NCBI GenBank assembly: GCA_029961685.1
Contig: JARWKL010000010.1
Location: 23,720,067 to 23,784,066, forward strand
Reading direction: 5' to 3'
DNA: 64,000 nt
Origin: Aristolochia californica
Taxonomy: Eukaryota; Streptophyta; Magnoliopsida; Piperales; Aristolochiaceae
A model generated the notes under the pieces. It saw nothing but the letters and a program-made list of their open reading frames with translations. It made no database searches and had not been told where the DNA came from. Made by a program: the position numbers and the translations under genes. Shown here piece after piece: positions 47,230 to 59,971 of this stretch; position 1 is the stretch's first letter, and every line of letters begins with the position of its first letter.

Positions 47230-48224
47230 TGTTAGGAAAAAATCGTCGATGACAACAAGACAAGTAACAAGTAATCATGCACAAAACAATATTTTACGTG
47301 GTTCAAAAAATTGCCTACATCCACGGGAGCTTTAGAGGATTTTATAGATCAGTTGAAGAATCACAATACAGTTTGTTTCTCACACCAAAAATACAACCCG
47401 AGAGAGTCTTCTCTCTTTGTCGTCTTAACGAGTTTCGGCGAGACCGAACCCCTCCCCGCTTCGTCTTTCTAGTGCACACACAGGTACCGATACAAAATCC
47501 CGAGGGAGTGTCGTAAACCTCTTTGTTCTGGTAAGTCCAACACTTTGTTCTTCCGACAGCAACATCAAACAGCAGCACCAGTAACGGCAACTGCAACAAA
47601 TAGTAACTCCAGCAACGATGACGGCAACATCGTCATTCTTCTTGAGTCTCTCTTCTGCCGAGAGATTCTGTTTCACACTCTATTTCTATTTCAGAAACAG
47701 AGTCGAAGTTCTACCCTACAACACCAGCAACGGTGACGGCCGCAACGTCGTACAACAGCTCCGGCAGTGGCAACGACAACAGTGTCGAGCCAATAGAGTG
47801 CCAGTTAAATTTTGCTTTTTCTATACTTTTTTGCAACTTTCCAGTTTCCACCCCCACTCGCAAGTCTCCACACAATTCACGAAAGAGTACACGCGGTTTG
47901 CCAACAGTGAGGAGACCTACCATTCCCAGTTGACCGCCCAAAGTGCGTAATAGACGTACCTTTTTCCCGCCAAAAATCTTTTCACAATGTATACTATGTG
48001 CCCTCGCCCCCTCTTTGTCTAAGAACACGAGAGATCACAAAAAATACGACAAATTATGATTGTTCTCAATAGTGAACAAACATTGAAATGCAAGAATCTC
48101 TACGCGCAATGTCCTTGTTTTGGCAATAGAGACGAAGTCTTCCTGTGAGGGACTCTATTCACACACCGTCTCTGTTTTGACAACAGAGTCGTGTGCAATG
48201 GACCAGGCTCCACAGTCCTCAACA
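47230..48224 (-). repeat. 5' LTR of copia derivative, copy 2 (995 bp)
   Basis: Same ends as the 3' LTR, but its centre (about 47795-48095) contains 'cccactcgcaagtctccac' and 'gccaaaaatcttttcacaat', shared with the LTRs at 33957 and 60483 and absent from the 3' LTRs. Confidence 0.8.
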
Positions 48225-49030
48225 AAGACATCTCACTTGAAATTCTTTCACATCTGCCCAAGAAATTACAGCTCAAGTTTGAAGCTATTTTAGAGAAATG
48301 GCAGAATATGATCAAGAAAGTTAGCTTCTTTCATTGCCAAATCAATTGACATCGGTTTTGTCTATCGAAAATACTACGACTATGGCTTCATATGTGAATG
48401 TATGTTTTGTCTCTTGGATGACAAAGGAGCACTCACGCTCCAAGACTCCCTCGTCTTCCCTTCACATCACAACGTCAAGAATATGGGTTCATGCAATGGG
48501 GTCATCTTCTAGTGCAAGAAAATCCACACTAATCTCAAGCTCAGTTACTATCTCTACAATCCCATTACCGAGCATCTCATGACTCTTCCTCCACTTCCAC
48601 CTTTCAGAATGGCCCATGACTCCTTTGATAGTTGTTTCCCTTTTTTAGGTTTAACCCATTATTAGGTAGTTTCCCATAGATAAAAGGATAGTGAGCCTGA
48701 GTTTGGATTGTACGTTAAATGGGATTTGGACAAGAAAGAAGCCTGAGTTTTATCCATCAACGGGAGTTTGGATAAACAAGACGTTCCTCTGCAAATTCCT
48801 GGAATTTTGTCTACCATGATAGAAGGTATGCATCTTGGGTTTCCGATTTTCTTTTTATGAATTTTATATTGTTTTAGAAATTCTGATTTACATTTGGAAT
48901 CTTTCGTCTTGATTAAAATTCCATTATTTTTTTTTGTTAAATGTTGTCTATGTTTTTATTCAGCCATAAAAAAAATAAAAATTTATGTGTCGTTTTCAAG
49001 TACAGGAGGATGTAGACTTAAGATCAGGCC
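48225..49030. repeat. Array flank of the copia derivative, unit 2
   Basis: Counterpart of 34961-35735, with the same small Ser-rich frame (48382-48582) and an uninterrupted 'ggtttaacccattattagg' at about 48645-48665, the empty site of the unit 3 copia insertion. Confidence 0.55.
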
Positions 49031-49890
49031 TTATGAGCCCTGCACTTCTTCGATAGCCAGTGGTGTCACATGCGACTGACAATATGTTGGGTGCCTAGCG
49101 AATCTCAATCACGCTGGTGCTCCTTGGCTAGACAGCGTCCAGGAGAGGCAGTGATGTTTCTGAACAGTGTCCCCGGCCAAACAAGATGACTGCACTGGTG
49201 CACCAGAGTAGGTTTTGCTTAGTGCGCTAGAGGTGCCAACATGTTAGCGGGAACAGATGCCCCCGTGGGAAGAAAATGCCCATAGCCAGCCATCAACTGC
49301 CGTTCGGGTCTGCAGAGGGGATCATCAACGTGGGGAGATGAACGACGGGGCTCGTTGTGTGCATTGGTGTCGAATCATCGAAATTTTGTGAGCATTTTCT
49401 TCCCGACTCCCGGTTGGTCCCGTTCCTCACTTCCACTCGCCTGGAGACCGGCATTGCGCACAACTAATTCTTGGTCGAGAGACTTTGCTTCGGTGGGTGG
49501 CAATGAACACCAGACAATACGTCAATGCGCAGCCGAGAGGAGTAGTCACAGAGCACCGAGAGAGAGACGCTCTAAAGGAAGCCTGTGTACACTGACGTGT
49601 TGTGCTCGTCAGACGCACACCGGCGAATATGGCACCAAAGGAAGGAGACGGCGGTGCGGGGATGGTGAGTGAAGTCCCAAACGGACGAGACGTCTGGCTA
49701 TGAGCAGCTGATAGCGGCGCGAGCGAACAGAGCAGAGACCCGTGTTGTGTGCGCCGGTGTTCCGTGCTCTCATTGGAGTGCAGCCAAGGCCAGGAGCACG
49801 ACATTGTGCTCTCCGGTTGTCCCGCACCACTGTACGCGCAAGAGCACCAAACATGCTCACGGCCCATCCAAGCCCAATGTTATCGTTGGA
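49031..49890. other. GC-rich island of unknown nature, copy 2
   Basis: Counterpart of 35736-36600. The long frames of copy 1 are not conserved here, which argues against a protein-coding gene in either copy. Confidence 0.5.
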
Positions 49891-52484
49891 TACATTTAAT
49901 TCATATATAAATAACAGGAAAAATAGAATATTTTAGTTTTCATTCTTTTTCATTTTAGCGCATATGGATTAAAATTTGGATATGCATATATGAATGTTTA
50001 ATATGCAAGTGTTAGTTAATTTATATCTGTATAAAAATTTATTTTGGGTTTATGCATACTTAATCTTCTATGCATATTATGATTGACCTAAATATAAGAA
50101 ATTAATAATTGGCATAAATTTTAGTCAATTATTTTGATGTCATATTTTGGTTTACATTTTAATAATTAAGTAATAACCACAACATTCTTAATTATGAAAA
50201 ACGTCTAGTGACATTAAGTTTAGTCACATAAAGTTAATGACATACAAATTTGTGAATATCCATGGAAATCTAATAATTTAACCTCACGTGGTAGTTGTTA
50301 TATTTAAGTGGTTAATTTGGATTGGATAGAAACATTTAAAAAAACTTTTTAGTCATCTACAACAATAGAAAATTCCTTTAGAGATAAATTTAGGATGCCA
50401 TTATAAAGTGATATAAATCGTTTATGTGTTATAATCTAAGCCTACTCACATGTTGATTTATTTGTTTAAATTTATTTACATGGGTAAATATTCAATTTTT
50501 GGTTCCATTGCATGTTTTAGTAAGCATTGTTGTTTATTTTGTAATTCTTCAAACTTTATCTATTCCAAATTTTGATTCCTCCAATATTATTCCTCTGAAT
50601 GTTAATAATTAAGCTCTTTGTTGGTCATTTCTTCTATTAAATAGCACTGACATATATGACTCTTTCATTAGGAAAGTCATCACATTTTCTCTTGGTTGGT
50701 CATATATGACTCTTTCATATCAGCTCTTCATCTCATGTTCTATTTCTTTTTTATAAGATTAACTTATTAGACTCAAGTTGATAAAGTACTGACACATTTT
50801 AGGTTATTCAATTTGTTGTTCTTTATGAAATCCTCTGGTAATGTCATGAGTTACTTTAGCACAAATGAGGAGAACCATGCTTTTAGTTCATGTTATGAAG
50901 TTATAATTGGATATCTTATTTTTATGCTATGTTTTATTTTCTATTTGTTTTATTTGAGGAATTAAAAATATTAGGCATAGGAATTGATTCGTCAAATATT
51001 AAGAGAGAAAACAATTAATTGATTGTATAATGAGTACATTGTTTCTCTATTTATAATAAAGAAAACTCCCAGAATTAAAATAAAATTAAACCTACCCATG
51101 TTCCACTTACAACTTGAATAGAACTCCTAATAAGAAACAAAGTAAATCAATATTACAGAATACTGATAAAATCAATAGATTTCTTATGTAAGATTCTATC
51201 CCATGAGACTCAAATAAGACTTTGTCCTACTAATTCTTCCCCCATGAGATTCCTTTACCATGAAAATCATATTAGACTCTTCCATTTTGCGCCTACAACA
51301 CTCCCCTCAAATTGGAGTTGCTAACTTTTGCATGAAAAGAAATTTTCATCTCCTATCCTCCTCCATACTTAGATGTTCTTTATTTCTAAAAAAACAAATT
51401 TACCACCATTACTTCTCAACACCTTTTCTTTTGAACTTCTCCTTCTGCTTCTCTCCATTAAGTGACCCTTTCCTTTTAAAGAGGCCCCAATTGTACATAG
51501 CAAATATGAGAGAAGGAAGCATCACTCTAGCCAAACGATAAAACTTCATATTCCTTTCAAAATGGTCTATGTTTGAAAAAAGACTCCTTTCAATTTCAAA
51601 GGCAGACAAGCCCAATTTTTGTGCATGAAAAAAAGAAAGTGTATTAACAATTTTAATGGTAGCTCACAAAAATATACTAATTTGGTGAATAAAAAAACTT
51701 AACTCACTCTGACTGTTGGGTGCACTCTTGTTCTATGTAGGTAGTGGCAGTATAGCCAGTGCTCCAAAGTGATAAAAAAATATAAAATTAAAAACATACA
51801 AGAAGTTTGAAAAGAACAAAAAAAAGACCTTTGAAAATAAGGGAAACTTCTTTGCATAAAATGAAGATGGTTTACACTCGTGGGTACAAAGCCTACTTAT
51901 ATGCAAACTAGGGATAAGAATCCTTATCCCATCATCTTACATGGATCAGTATGATCTTCCCACCTAAGTAGGAGGTTTACCCCTTTATTTAAATTCAAAC
52001 TTGGCATTATCACAAATGCCTAAATAAGCTCATGAAATATAATTCAAGAGCATTTGAATCAATCCGAGTTAAAATTTTAAATTTTAAATGAGACAAAGAA
52101 ATTGATAGCCAGCCCCTACAACTTGAATGCATGTGCGCCACTCACCTACACACGTGCCTTGCCTATGTGGCTCACCCACGCACCTCACCTACATCCTCAC
52201 CCACGCCTAGGTGGGGAGCAAGGGTTGGGTTGTGATTAATTAAATAACACATTTAATGTAATACATAACTATCTTGATCATATGTAATACTAATTAATTA
52301 AAGACATAATGTATTTACTAATCATATAATTACTGATTAAGTAAGAAATAATTAAATAGCCAATGATCTCTGCTAATTAATATGCCTAGTGACATATTTA
52401 ATGTAATAACTAATCAATTATTTAATAGAAAAGTAGTAATAACTTACTTATCTAATTAATTAAACACATTCTAGTTATATATTT
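49891..52484. repeat. AT-rich tract of the tandem unit, copy 2
   Basis: Counterpart of 36601-39584. A 68-codon minus-strand frame (51409-51615) is recognisable but more broken in unit 1; no family was recognised. About 0.47 kb is missing near 51800 relative to unit 1. Confidence 0.65.
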
Positions 52485-52524
52485 AGGATGGGTGACTTCC
52501 TGAGAAGTCCTCATGTTGCACCCC
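52485..52524 (+). rRNA. 5S rRNA gene, 3' end only (unit 2)
   Basis: GGATGGGTGACTTCC... GTTGCACCCC, the counterpart of 39585-39624, with the same left break. Confidence 0.8.
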
Positions 52525-52918
52525 ATTTTGCCCTATTTTCCACTGCCACCAGCTAATTTCTCCCTCGCAATGCTAGGGTTAGGGGTGACAAAACGTATTT
52601 GTATATATATATACTTTTTTTTTTACGGTTTGAAACTTTCGGGTTGAACAGAAGGGGGAAAAAAAAGAAAAAAAAAGAATGATTTTGTTTAGTTTTCCTT
52701 TATTAATGCAGTTCGCTACACTTTCGACACGGACGGTGAATGTTTTATTCTTTAATCCAACAGCATAGCGCTCCTTTTTTATTTTTTATATCTTGATATT
52801 TTCATAAGATTAAAATTTATATTTTATTTTATGTAGGGAATGTGGAAAAGACCGAAAGAACACGGGGGGATAGTGAAGCCGAGGAAGGGATTGGCAGGAT
52901 GGAGAGGGTAACAACAAC

Positions 52919-53037
52919 GAGTGCGATCATACTAGCACCAATGCACCAGATCCCATCAGACCTCAGAAGTTAAGAGCGCTTGGATGAGACTAGTACTAGG
53001 ATGGTTGACCTCTTAGGAAGTCCTCGTGTAGCACCCA
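52919..53037 (+). rRNA. 5S rRNA gene, degenerate full-length copy (unit 2)
   Basis: 119 bases with the plant 5S pattern (GTGCGATCATACTAGCACC, CTAGTACTAGGATGG). It is closer to the consensus than the unit 1 copy, but the C-box again reads GGTTGACC. Because that change is shared with unit 1, it predates the tandem duplication. Confidence 0.85.
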
Positions 53038-53419
53038 TTTTCCCCCATTTTTCCTTTGCTACCAACTAATTTCACCCTCGCAATGCTACTGTTAGGGGCA
53101 GCAAAACATATTTGTATATATAGTTTGTTTTCTTTTTTAACGATTCGAAACGTTTGAAGATGGGAAAAAAGAAAAAAAAGTACAAATTTTGTTTTATTTT
53201 CTGTTATTAATGTCGTTTTGTTCAGTTTCAACAAGGTCGATGAATGCTTTATTCTTTAAGCCAACGACAAAACACTTATAATTTTTTATATCCTGATTTT
53301 TATTGAATATTTTAATTTTTAATTTTATTTTAGGGAGGGAATATGGAAAAGACCAACAAAATACGGGGGGAGAGGGAAGCTGGGGAAGGAATTGGTAGGA
53401 TGGAGAGGGAAACGCAAAT

Positions 53420-53537
53420 GGTTGCGATCATACCAACACTAATGCATTGAATCCCACAAAACTCCGAAGTTAAACGTGTTTTGGCGATTGTTGTACTTGG
53501 ATGGGTGACCTCCTAAGAAGTCCTCCTGTTGCACCCC
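53420..53537 (+). rRNA. 5S rRNA gene, degenerate full-length copy 2 (unit 2)
   Basis: 118 bases. C-box GGATGGGTGACCTCC and the 3' end TGTTGCACCCC are intact, the middle is diverged, and a T5 run follows. The start lies 501 bases after the previous one. Confidence 0.85.
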
Positions 53538-53917
53538 TTTTTACCCTTTTTTCCTTTGCCACCAGTTAATTTCTCCCTCATAATATTGAGGTTAGGGGCA
53601 ACAAAACGTATTTGTATATATAGTTTGTTTTCTTTTTTAACGATCTGAAATGTTTTGGTAGAAGAGAAGAGGGAAAAAACTACGATTTTGTTTTGTTTTC
53701 CATTGTTAATGTAGTTCGGTTAAGTTTTGACATGGCCAGAGAACGTTTTATTTCTTTAATCCAATGACATAGCGTTTTTTTAATTTTTAATATCTTCATT
53801 TTTTCTTAAGATTTTAATTTTTTATTTTATTTTATGGAAAGAATGTGGAAAAGACCGATAGAACACGGGGGAAGAGGGAAGCCAAGGGATTGGTAGGATG
53901 GAGAGGGTAACACAAAC

Positions 53918-53930
53918 GGGTGCGATCAAT
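53918..53930 (+). rRNA. 5S rRNA gene, 5' stub (unit 2)
   Basis: GGGTGCGATCA followed by unrelated DNA, as at 42421. The spacing of 498 bases fits the array period. Confidence 0.6.
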
Positions 53931-54830
53931 AAAATTTGGCATTTTGATAAATGTGGTTGAAAGAAAAACTTCTGAGTAAGATATGCAAGCTAAAACATTT
54001 TTGCAATTTCAGTTAATGTAATAAAAATCAGTTTCTATTCTCTTTCTCCAATGAACTAACCCATCTGCTCAGAAAATAGTTTTTAGATATGAAGAAGATT
54101 GAATTTTCAACATAAATGATGCTAATGCAGACAAATTTCAGATCACCTTTGTGCTCACTCTAGGAAAACAACACACAAAGTAATTGACTTCAGTTCTAAT
54201 AGGAGGGGTTAGTCAACTCACGCAGGAGATGAACTTCAACCACATTACTCAGTTCATCTCCTGACATTGTTAGTGAAACACTAGGGCATGATTCATGTTG
54301 ATGAATCAGAAGAACCCAAAAATCATCTCTACGGTTTAATTTTGGGAATTCGGATCCTGTAGAATATTGAGAATCATCCGGATGAAGCAAGTGGGATGCC
54401 TTGAACCCTCGTTAAATTTTTTCATTTCAGTCTCTGTTCTGCACTCTTCCCTCTCTCGGTCTAATTCTTCTCTAGTCTCTTCTTCCTCCGAAATTGTTTT
54501 CCTCTCTCTCATCCTCCATCTCCCTTCTCCCTTCTCCCTCTCATTGCGAACGTCCTCTCGGCCTCCCACTCCCTTCTCCCTGTAGCTATTGTCTCTTCGC
54601 CCAAAATACCTCCTGATTTCGTTTGATTTCCCCCATTTCAATTTCAATTTTCTTTGATTTTTTATATTTCGCCGTTGATTTCTTCAATTCTACTCCTTCG
54701 ACTATGGTTTTCCCCAAATTTAAGAAGGTATGCCTATACCCTGACTTTTTTTATTATTTTAGTGTTGTGTTTGATTTAATTTTAATTTTTGTGCGTAATG
54801 TGTATTAATTGTTGCTTAATTGTGGGATTT
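53931..54830 (+). other. Pyrimidine-rich leader and possible first exon, copy 2
   Basis: Counterpart of 42432-43339. CT-rich 54420-54600. An ATG at about 54703 begins a short stretch (MVFPKFKK) that ends at a GTATGCC donor-like site. The gene is unknown. Confidence 0.4.
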
Positions 54831-55100
54831 AGGGTTGGGGTTTATGGTTCAATTTTGTCTTCATATGGTTTAATTTCGGGATTAGAGTTAGGGTTTAGTG
54901 TATTTAGGGTTTGGTGCTTGGTATTTTAGGGTTTAGGTTTAGGGTTTATTGTATTTTTAGGGTTTAGTCTTTTTTTTTAAATTTTTTAGGGTTCTCAGTG
55001 TTTGGGTTTTAGTGCTTTTAGGGGTTTTAAGGTTAGGGTTTAGGGTTTAGGTTCTGGTTCTAGAATTAGGGTTTAGGGTTAATAGGCTTTAGGGTGTTGA
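54831..55100 (+). repeat. Telomere-like TTTAGGG-rich tract, copy 2
   Basis: Imperfect TTTAGGG repeats, somewhat longer than in unit 1, again directly after the donor-like site. Confidence 0.75.
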
Positions 55101-55439
55101 GTCCAGTTCAAACAATGTTGAGTCGCCTACAAATGCGTCCATTAGCCAACAAAACCCGACACCCATCACTGATGAGGTACAGTTTGTAGTGATTGTGAAA
55201 TCATATGGTGCTCTACCAGGGATGTTCGGTAAATTGGGACTTGATATGTGTGTTTTTGCAGTGTTTAGTGTATCTACATTGGAAATAGTTTGGTTAATTT
55301 GGAAATGTCTTAGAATGTTGTTGAAAATTATTGAAGTGCTATAAAATGATTTTACCATGTGGAGAGGAGATTCAGGTGTTATAAATATCCACCACTTGGT
55401 ATTTTATTTGTTTTGGTTTGATGAGGACCATCTCGGATT

Positions 55440-55680
55440 TAGATTATAAATGGTTGTAAGAAGACCACAAATTGCTCGATATTATGATATTTGGATCTTC
55501 GAAGAAGACAACAAAATGTTCAATCTCTTGGTCGAGCAAGTCAATATAGGGAACAAGTTGCCCAACAGGGTTTGGAAGCATGTGGTATATATGGACCGTC
55601 ACCTGAACGTCCCAACTACAATACACCAGGACTTAGCTTTCCTTGCATTCAATATAGCTTTTTTCTGAGCTTCGTTCATC
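55440..55680 (+). pseudogene. Possible Myb/SANT-like domain fragment
   Basis: A frame starting at 55450 contains FEEDNKMFNLLVEQVNIGN then LPNRVWKHVV. This resembles the Myb/SANT-like domain of plant proteins linked to PIF/Harbinger transposons, which begins with an acidic helix and ends with a W. Only about 70 codons remain. It lies in a segment absent from unit 1. Confidence 0.35.
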
Positions 55681-55739
55681 CCATTGAGATCATATTCTTC
55701 CAAGAAGAAAACTTTGAGATATAGATCATAACGAAATGC

Positions 55740-56254
55740 CCTAATATGGGGATTTGCTATCATAAATGCCTCTAGATGGAATCTACCATCTGCAAGAAAT
55801 ACAACAACATCAACTGCAACACTATTAGGAATTGTAGGAGATGCACTTCCCTTGAAGACAAAGGTTTAGATTTTGGAACAATGATATCAATACCAGAGTC
55901 AGCTAAAGCAGATTTAACAGCTCTCACAACTGCTGAGAATTGGATGGGCCCTGCCACTGCAATCTTTTTGTCACAAAAAACGCTTTAATTGTATTAATGA
56001 TATGGTCTACACCAATTTTTATTGCAGCGAAAACATATAAAGTAAGGATTTTGGTGTAATCTATTAGGACTAAACAGCTATGCCCGTAATGGATCAAAAG
56101 ATCCAGAAAAATCATCCACACAGCAGCATGCCCCATATGTGATGTCAACCAGAATAAAGCACTCATCAACAGAAGCAAAGGTTTCAAAAATGTCGGAAAG
56201 AACAAGTGAGTACATGAGGAGACCTTCGAGGAATTGAAGGGCGACCCTTTTGGG
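55740..56254 (-). pseudogene. Unrecognised coding-like fragment, copy 2
   Basis: Counterpart of 43800-44310. Here the minus strand has a longer frame (55924-56268) with hydrophobic stretches ([30 protein letters not shown]). A neighbouring minus frame (55772-55957) reads SALADSGIDIIVPKSKPLSS. No family recognised. Confidence 0.35.
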
Positions 56255-57960
56255 GGTTTATTTCTCACCCAAATGCCTAATCGACCTACATTTTTTCATG
56301 CCAAAAATCTTTTAAAAATGGATTCTCTATGCATGTATAATGTCCCTCGCCCGCTCATTGTCAAAGAGATCACAAAAAAAGCAACAAATTATGATTTTTT
56401 TTGTAGTGACTACTTTGCTTCAAAGTGAGATAGTAGTATACTGCCTACATCTACAAAAATCGCCTGATCCCAATGTTTATTGATTTTCAACAAGCCTATT
56501 CATAAACTACTTGGCAATCTCTCTTGGTTCTACCCATTGTCACTCTCCTTACAATTTTTTGGTCATCTTCTTCTATGACATAGCACTGACATATATGACT
56601 CTTTCATTAGCAAAGTCATAACATTTTCTCTTGGTTGGTCATATATGACTCTTTCATATCTGCTTTTCATCTCATGTTATATTTCTTTTTTATAAGATTA
56701 ACTTATTAGACTCAAGATGATAAAGTACTGACACGTTTCTGGTTATTCTATTTGTTGATCTTCATGAAATCCTTTGGTAATGTCATGAGTTACATTAGCA
56801 CAAATGAGGAGAACTGTGCTTTTAGTTCATGTTATGAAGTTATAATTGGATATCTTAGTTTTATCCTATGTTTTATTTGCTATTTGTTTTATTTGAGTCA
56901 TTAAAAATATTAGGCATAGGAATTGATTCTTAAAATATTAAGAGAGAAAACAATTAATTGATTGTATAATGAGTACATTGTTTCTCTATTTATAATAGAT
57001 AAAACTCACAAAATCAAAATAAAATTAAACCTATCCACTTAAAACTTGAATAGAACTCCTAATACGAAACGAAGTAAATCACTATTACAGAAAACTGATA
57101 GAATCAAAAGATTTCTTCTGTAAGATTTCTTATTTAATGTAATAACTAATCAATTATTTAATCGAATAGGTAGTAATTACTTAATTATCTAATTAAGTGA
57201 ACACATTCTTATTATATAATTAACTAATTAATTTGTTTTGTAGGATTAATGGAGTCTGTAAGAACCACAATGACATACTATTTGATGATTGCTAATACTA
57301 GTTAATTAGAATAATATATTTACTAATTAAATAAGTATTGATTAGGTTAGAAAATAATTAAAAAGCCATGATTTGTGGTAGTAAATTGGCCAATTGGCCA
57401 ATTGACTTATTTAATGTAATAAATAATCAATTATTTAATTGAATAGGAAGTAATTACATAATTATTTAAGTAATGGAACACATTCCAATGGAGTTGGTAT
57501 GAAGAACTAGAATAATTTACTATTTGACTGCAACTAATACTAGTTGATTAATTTATATTTAATACATTTACTAATTGAATAATTACTGATTTGGTAAGAA
57601 AATAATCAATTACATGATGATTTGTGGAAATTAACTAGTCAATTGATATAATTAATTATATAACTAATCAACTATTTAATCAAACATGCAGGGATTACTT
57701 AATTAACCAATTAATATAACCTTTTCTATTTATAAAATTAAATAATTATTTCATTATTAATTGATTCAAATAATTTTTTTAGTTTTATTAGTTATTTTTT
57801 ATTTTAATGACTAATTACTTTTCCTACCATTATTATTTTTTTCTATGTTCAATTTTTATTATTATTTCATTTTTTACTTTTTTTATAATTCCTTATTTTC
57901 CCTTTTTTATTTTAAATTTTATTATTTTTTTATTTTTCCTTTAATCTTTTCTTCTTTAGT
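56255..57960. repeat. Scrambled stretch specific to unit 2
   Basis: Three pieces can be traced. 56265-56405 resembles the central part of the copia-derivative LTR ('gccaaaaatcttttaaaaat', 'gagatcacaaaaaa'). 56570-57130 repeats 50630-51190. 57130-57240 resembles 52395-52490. The remainder to 57960 is very AT-rich with several diverged repeats of 'taattatttaatc'-like text. There is no gene. Confidence 0.6.
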
Positions 57961-59023
57961 TTTTTTATATTTGCCCATGTCAACAGAGCTTGTCCAAATG
58001 GCACCACATCAGCATGTCCATTAAGGAAAGAGGAAAGAGGAAAGAGAATGGGAAAAGAAGGAATTTTAGGTTTTAAAGGATGGGCTGGCATGGTGCTATA
58101 TGGACAAGCTTTACTACGTGGGAATTTGACGGATCGTATGAGGATTCCAAAGGTTGAAATCAGATAATTTGGGAAAAAGTTTAAAAAGATATTATTTAGG
58201 TAAATAAAAATTTTAAATCCAATATTCGAGTACATTTCCTTGAAAATAAATAAAAATAATAATAATTTTCCACAAAATCCTTCTTATTACATGAGTTGCT
58301 AATTTTGGGTGTAATTAGATTGGACAACAACAACCTTCATGTAGGGCATATTGAGTGAGAATTTCTTAAAACCACTAAAATTTCAAATTTTGATCAATTC
58401 ATTTTCTATAATTTTTGTGAGAAAATTTTAATTTTGTGCAATGGTACCCCACCTATAAAGTAATATTTAATTAATCTATCTAATAATTACATAAAAAATT
58501 TAAAGCTACAACAATTCAAAGTAATATTTAATGAATTTCTTCTTTTGAATGTTGTAGATTAAAATATAATTTTAGTTATTGAGAATTATGGTTCAATTGC
58601 ATAATTCTAAAATTTTTTCAATCGATCCTTTTACTTTTTCTACGTAGCACAACAAGGTGCATCTATAGATGACAAAAATTCAAAATACTGGCGCTAGTCC
58701 TACATTATGACTTAAAAACTATCAACTGTGAAATCTCCAGTTAGCGAAATATCAAGGAAAGTAGAGCTCCATGTTTAGCAAGTATTACGTAAAAGGAAAC
58801 TCTAGGGAAACAAGGATTCCTAATCAGACTAGAAAAGGTAGCCTCTTCGATTTATATATAACTGAGATAGGACTTGCTCTCTTTTGCCTAGTAACATTGC
58901 CGGATTATACCATCTTCCTTTAGTCCACGTTTTCCATTTTTGTTGTCAGATCTTGCTCTATTCTTGCATCTTGGGGATTGACCTACTACTCTTATATTGT
59001 TTTAATGGAGGTCAGCTTGCCCG
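57961..59023. repeat. AT-rich flank left of copia derivative, unit 2
   Basis: From about 58055 it matches 44760-45738. No gene was recognised. Confidence 0.6.
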
Positions 59024-59028
59024 AAGAC

Positions 59029-59881
59029 TGTTAGGGAAATATCGTCGATGTCAACAAGACAAGTAACAAGTAATCATGCACAACACAATATTTTACGTGG
59101 TTCTACAAATTGCCTACGGCCATGGGAGATGTACATGATTTTATAGAAAAATTGAAGAATCACAATACAGTCTGTTTCTCACACAAGAAATACAACCCGC
59201 GAGAGTCTTCTCTCTATTTTGTCTCAACGACTTTCGGCGAGACCAAAACTTCTCCCCGCTTCGTCTTCCTGGTGCACACATAGGCACTGATATGAAATCC
59301 TGAGGGAGTTCTGTAAAGCTCTTTGTTCAGTAAGTCCCAGACTCTGTTATTCCGATAGCAGTGTCAAACAGTAGCACCAGTAACGACGATGGCAACGGCA
59401 ATGAACAGTAACTCCTAAAACAGCGACGACAACGTCGTCGTTCTTCTCGAGTCTCTCTTTCTGCCGACCGACTCTATTTCTTACTCTATTTTTGTTTCAG
59501 AAATAGAGTCGAAGTCCCGTCGTACAATACCGGCAACGGTGACGGCAGCAACATCGTACTGCAGCTTCGGCAACGGCGTCGAGCCTCTGAGCACTCTTTC
59601 TCCTAACCACGGCATTGCCTGAAGGTCTCTCAAAAAACCCCTACTATTTTTTCGAGAGCTCCTCTGTCGCTCTCTATTTTTTGCCCTGACCCTGTTCGGA
59701 AACCTGAGGGTTTTTATTTCACAAACAGAGTCGCAGTTTCCTCTTGAGAGACTCTCTACGCGCAAAGTCTCTGTTTTGGCAACATAGACGAAGTCTTCAT
59801 GCCAAGGGACTTTGTTCGCACACTGTCTCTATTTCAGCAACAAAGTCGTGGGCAGTGGACCAGACTCCACAGTCCTCAACA
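59029..59881 (-). repeat. 3' LTR of copia derivative, copy 3 (853 bp)
   Basis: Same ends as the 5' LTR, but the centre (about 59575-59760) belongs to a different LTR type. Confidence 0.8.
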
Positions 59882-59971
59882 ATTCTCCCACTTGGAGAAT
59901 GGTACACCAACTGCATCGCCCTCTTCCTCAAACATGATATCCTCCATCTCTGCAACTCACTACCCTTGTCT

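Larger units (their letters stand above)
45744..48224 (-). mobile_element. Copia-derived non-autonomous LTR element, copy 2 (2.48 kb)
   Basis: Read on the minus strand: 5' LTR 47230-48224, PBS 47215-47227 (TGGTATCAGAGCC), short internal part 46605-47229, purine-rich tract at 46605-46618, 3' LTR 45744-46604. The flanks are AAAAC on the left and AAGAC on the right. The internal part encodes the copia integrase tail and RT start (SSKWELAMKD, GNQTWELTK) fused directly to the RNase H end (KNPINMLTKGV). It lacks gag, protease, the integrase core and RT, so it could only move with helper proteins. A TAG at about 47080 (Gln codon CAG in copy 3) breaks the frame. The LTRs differ in their central part. 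Confidence 0.85.
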
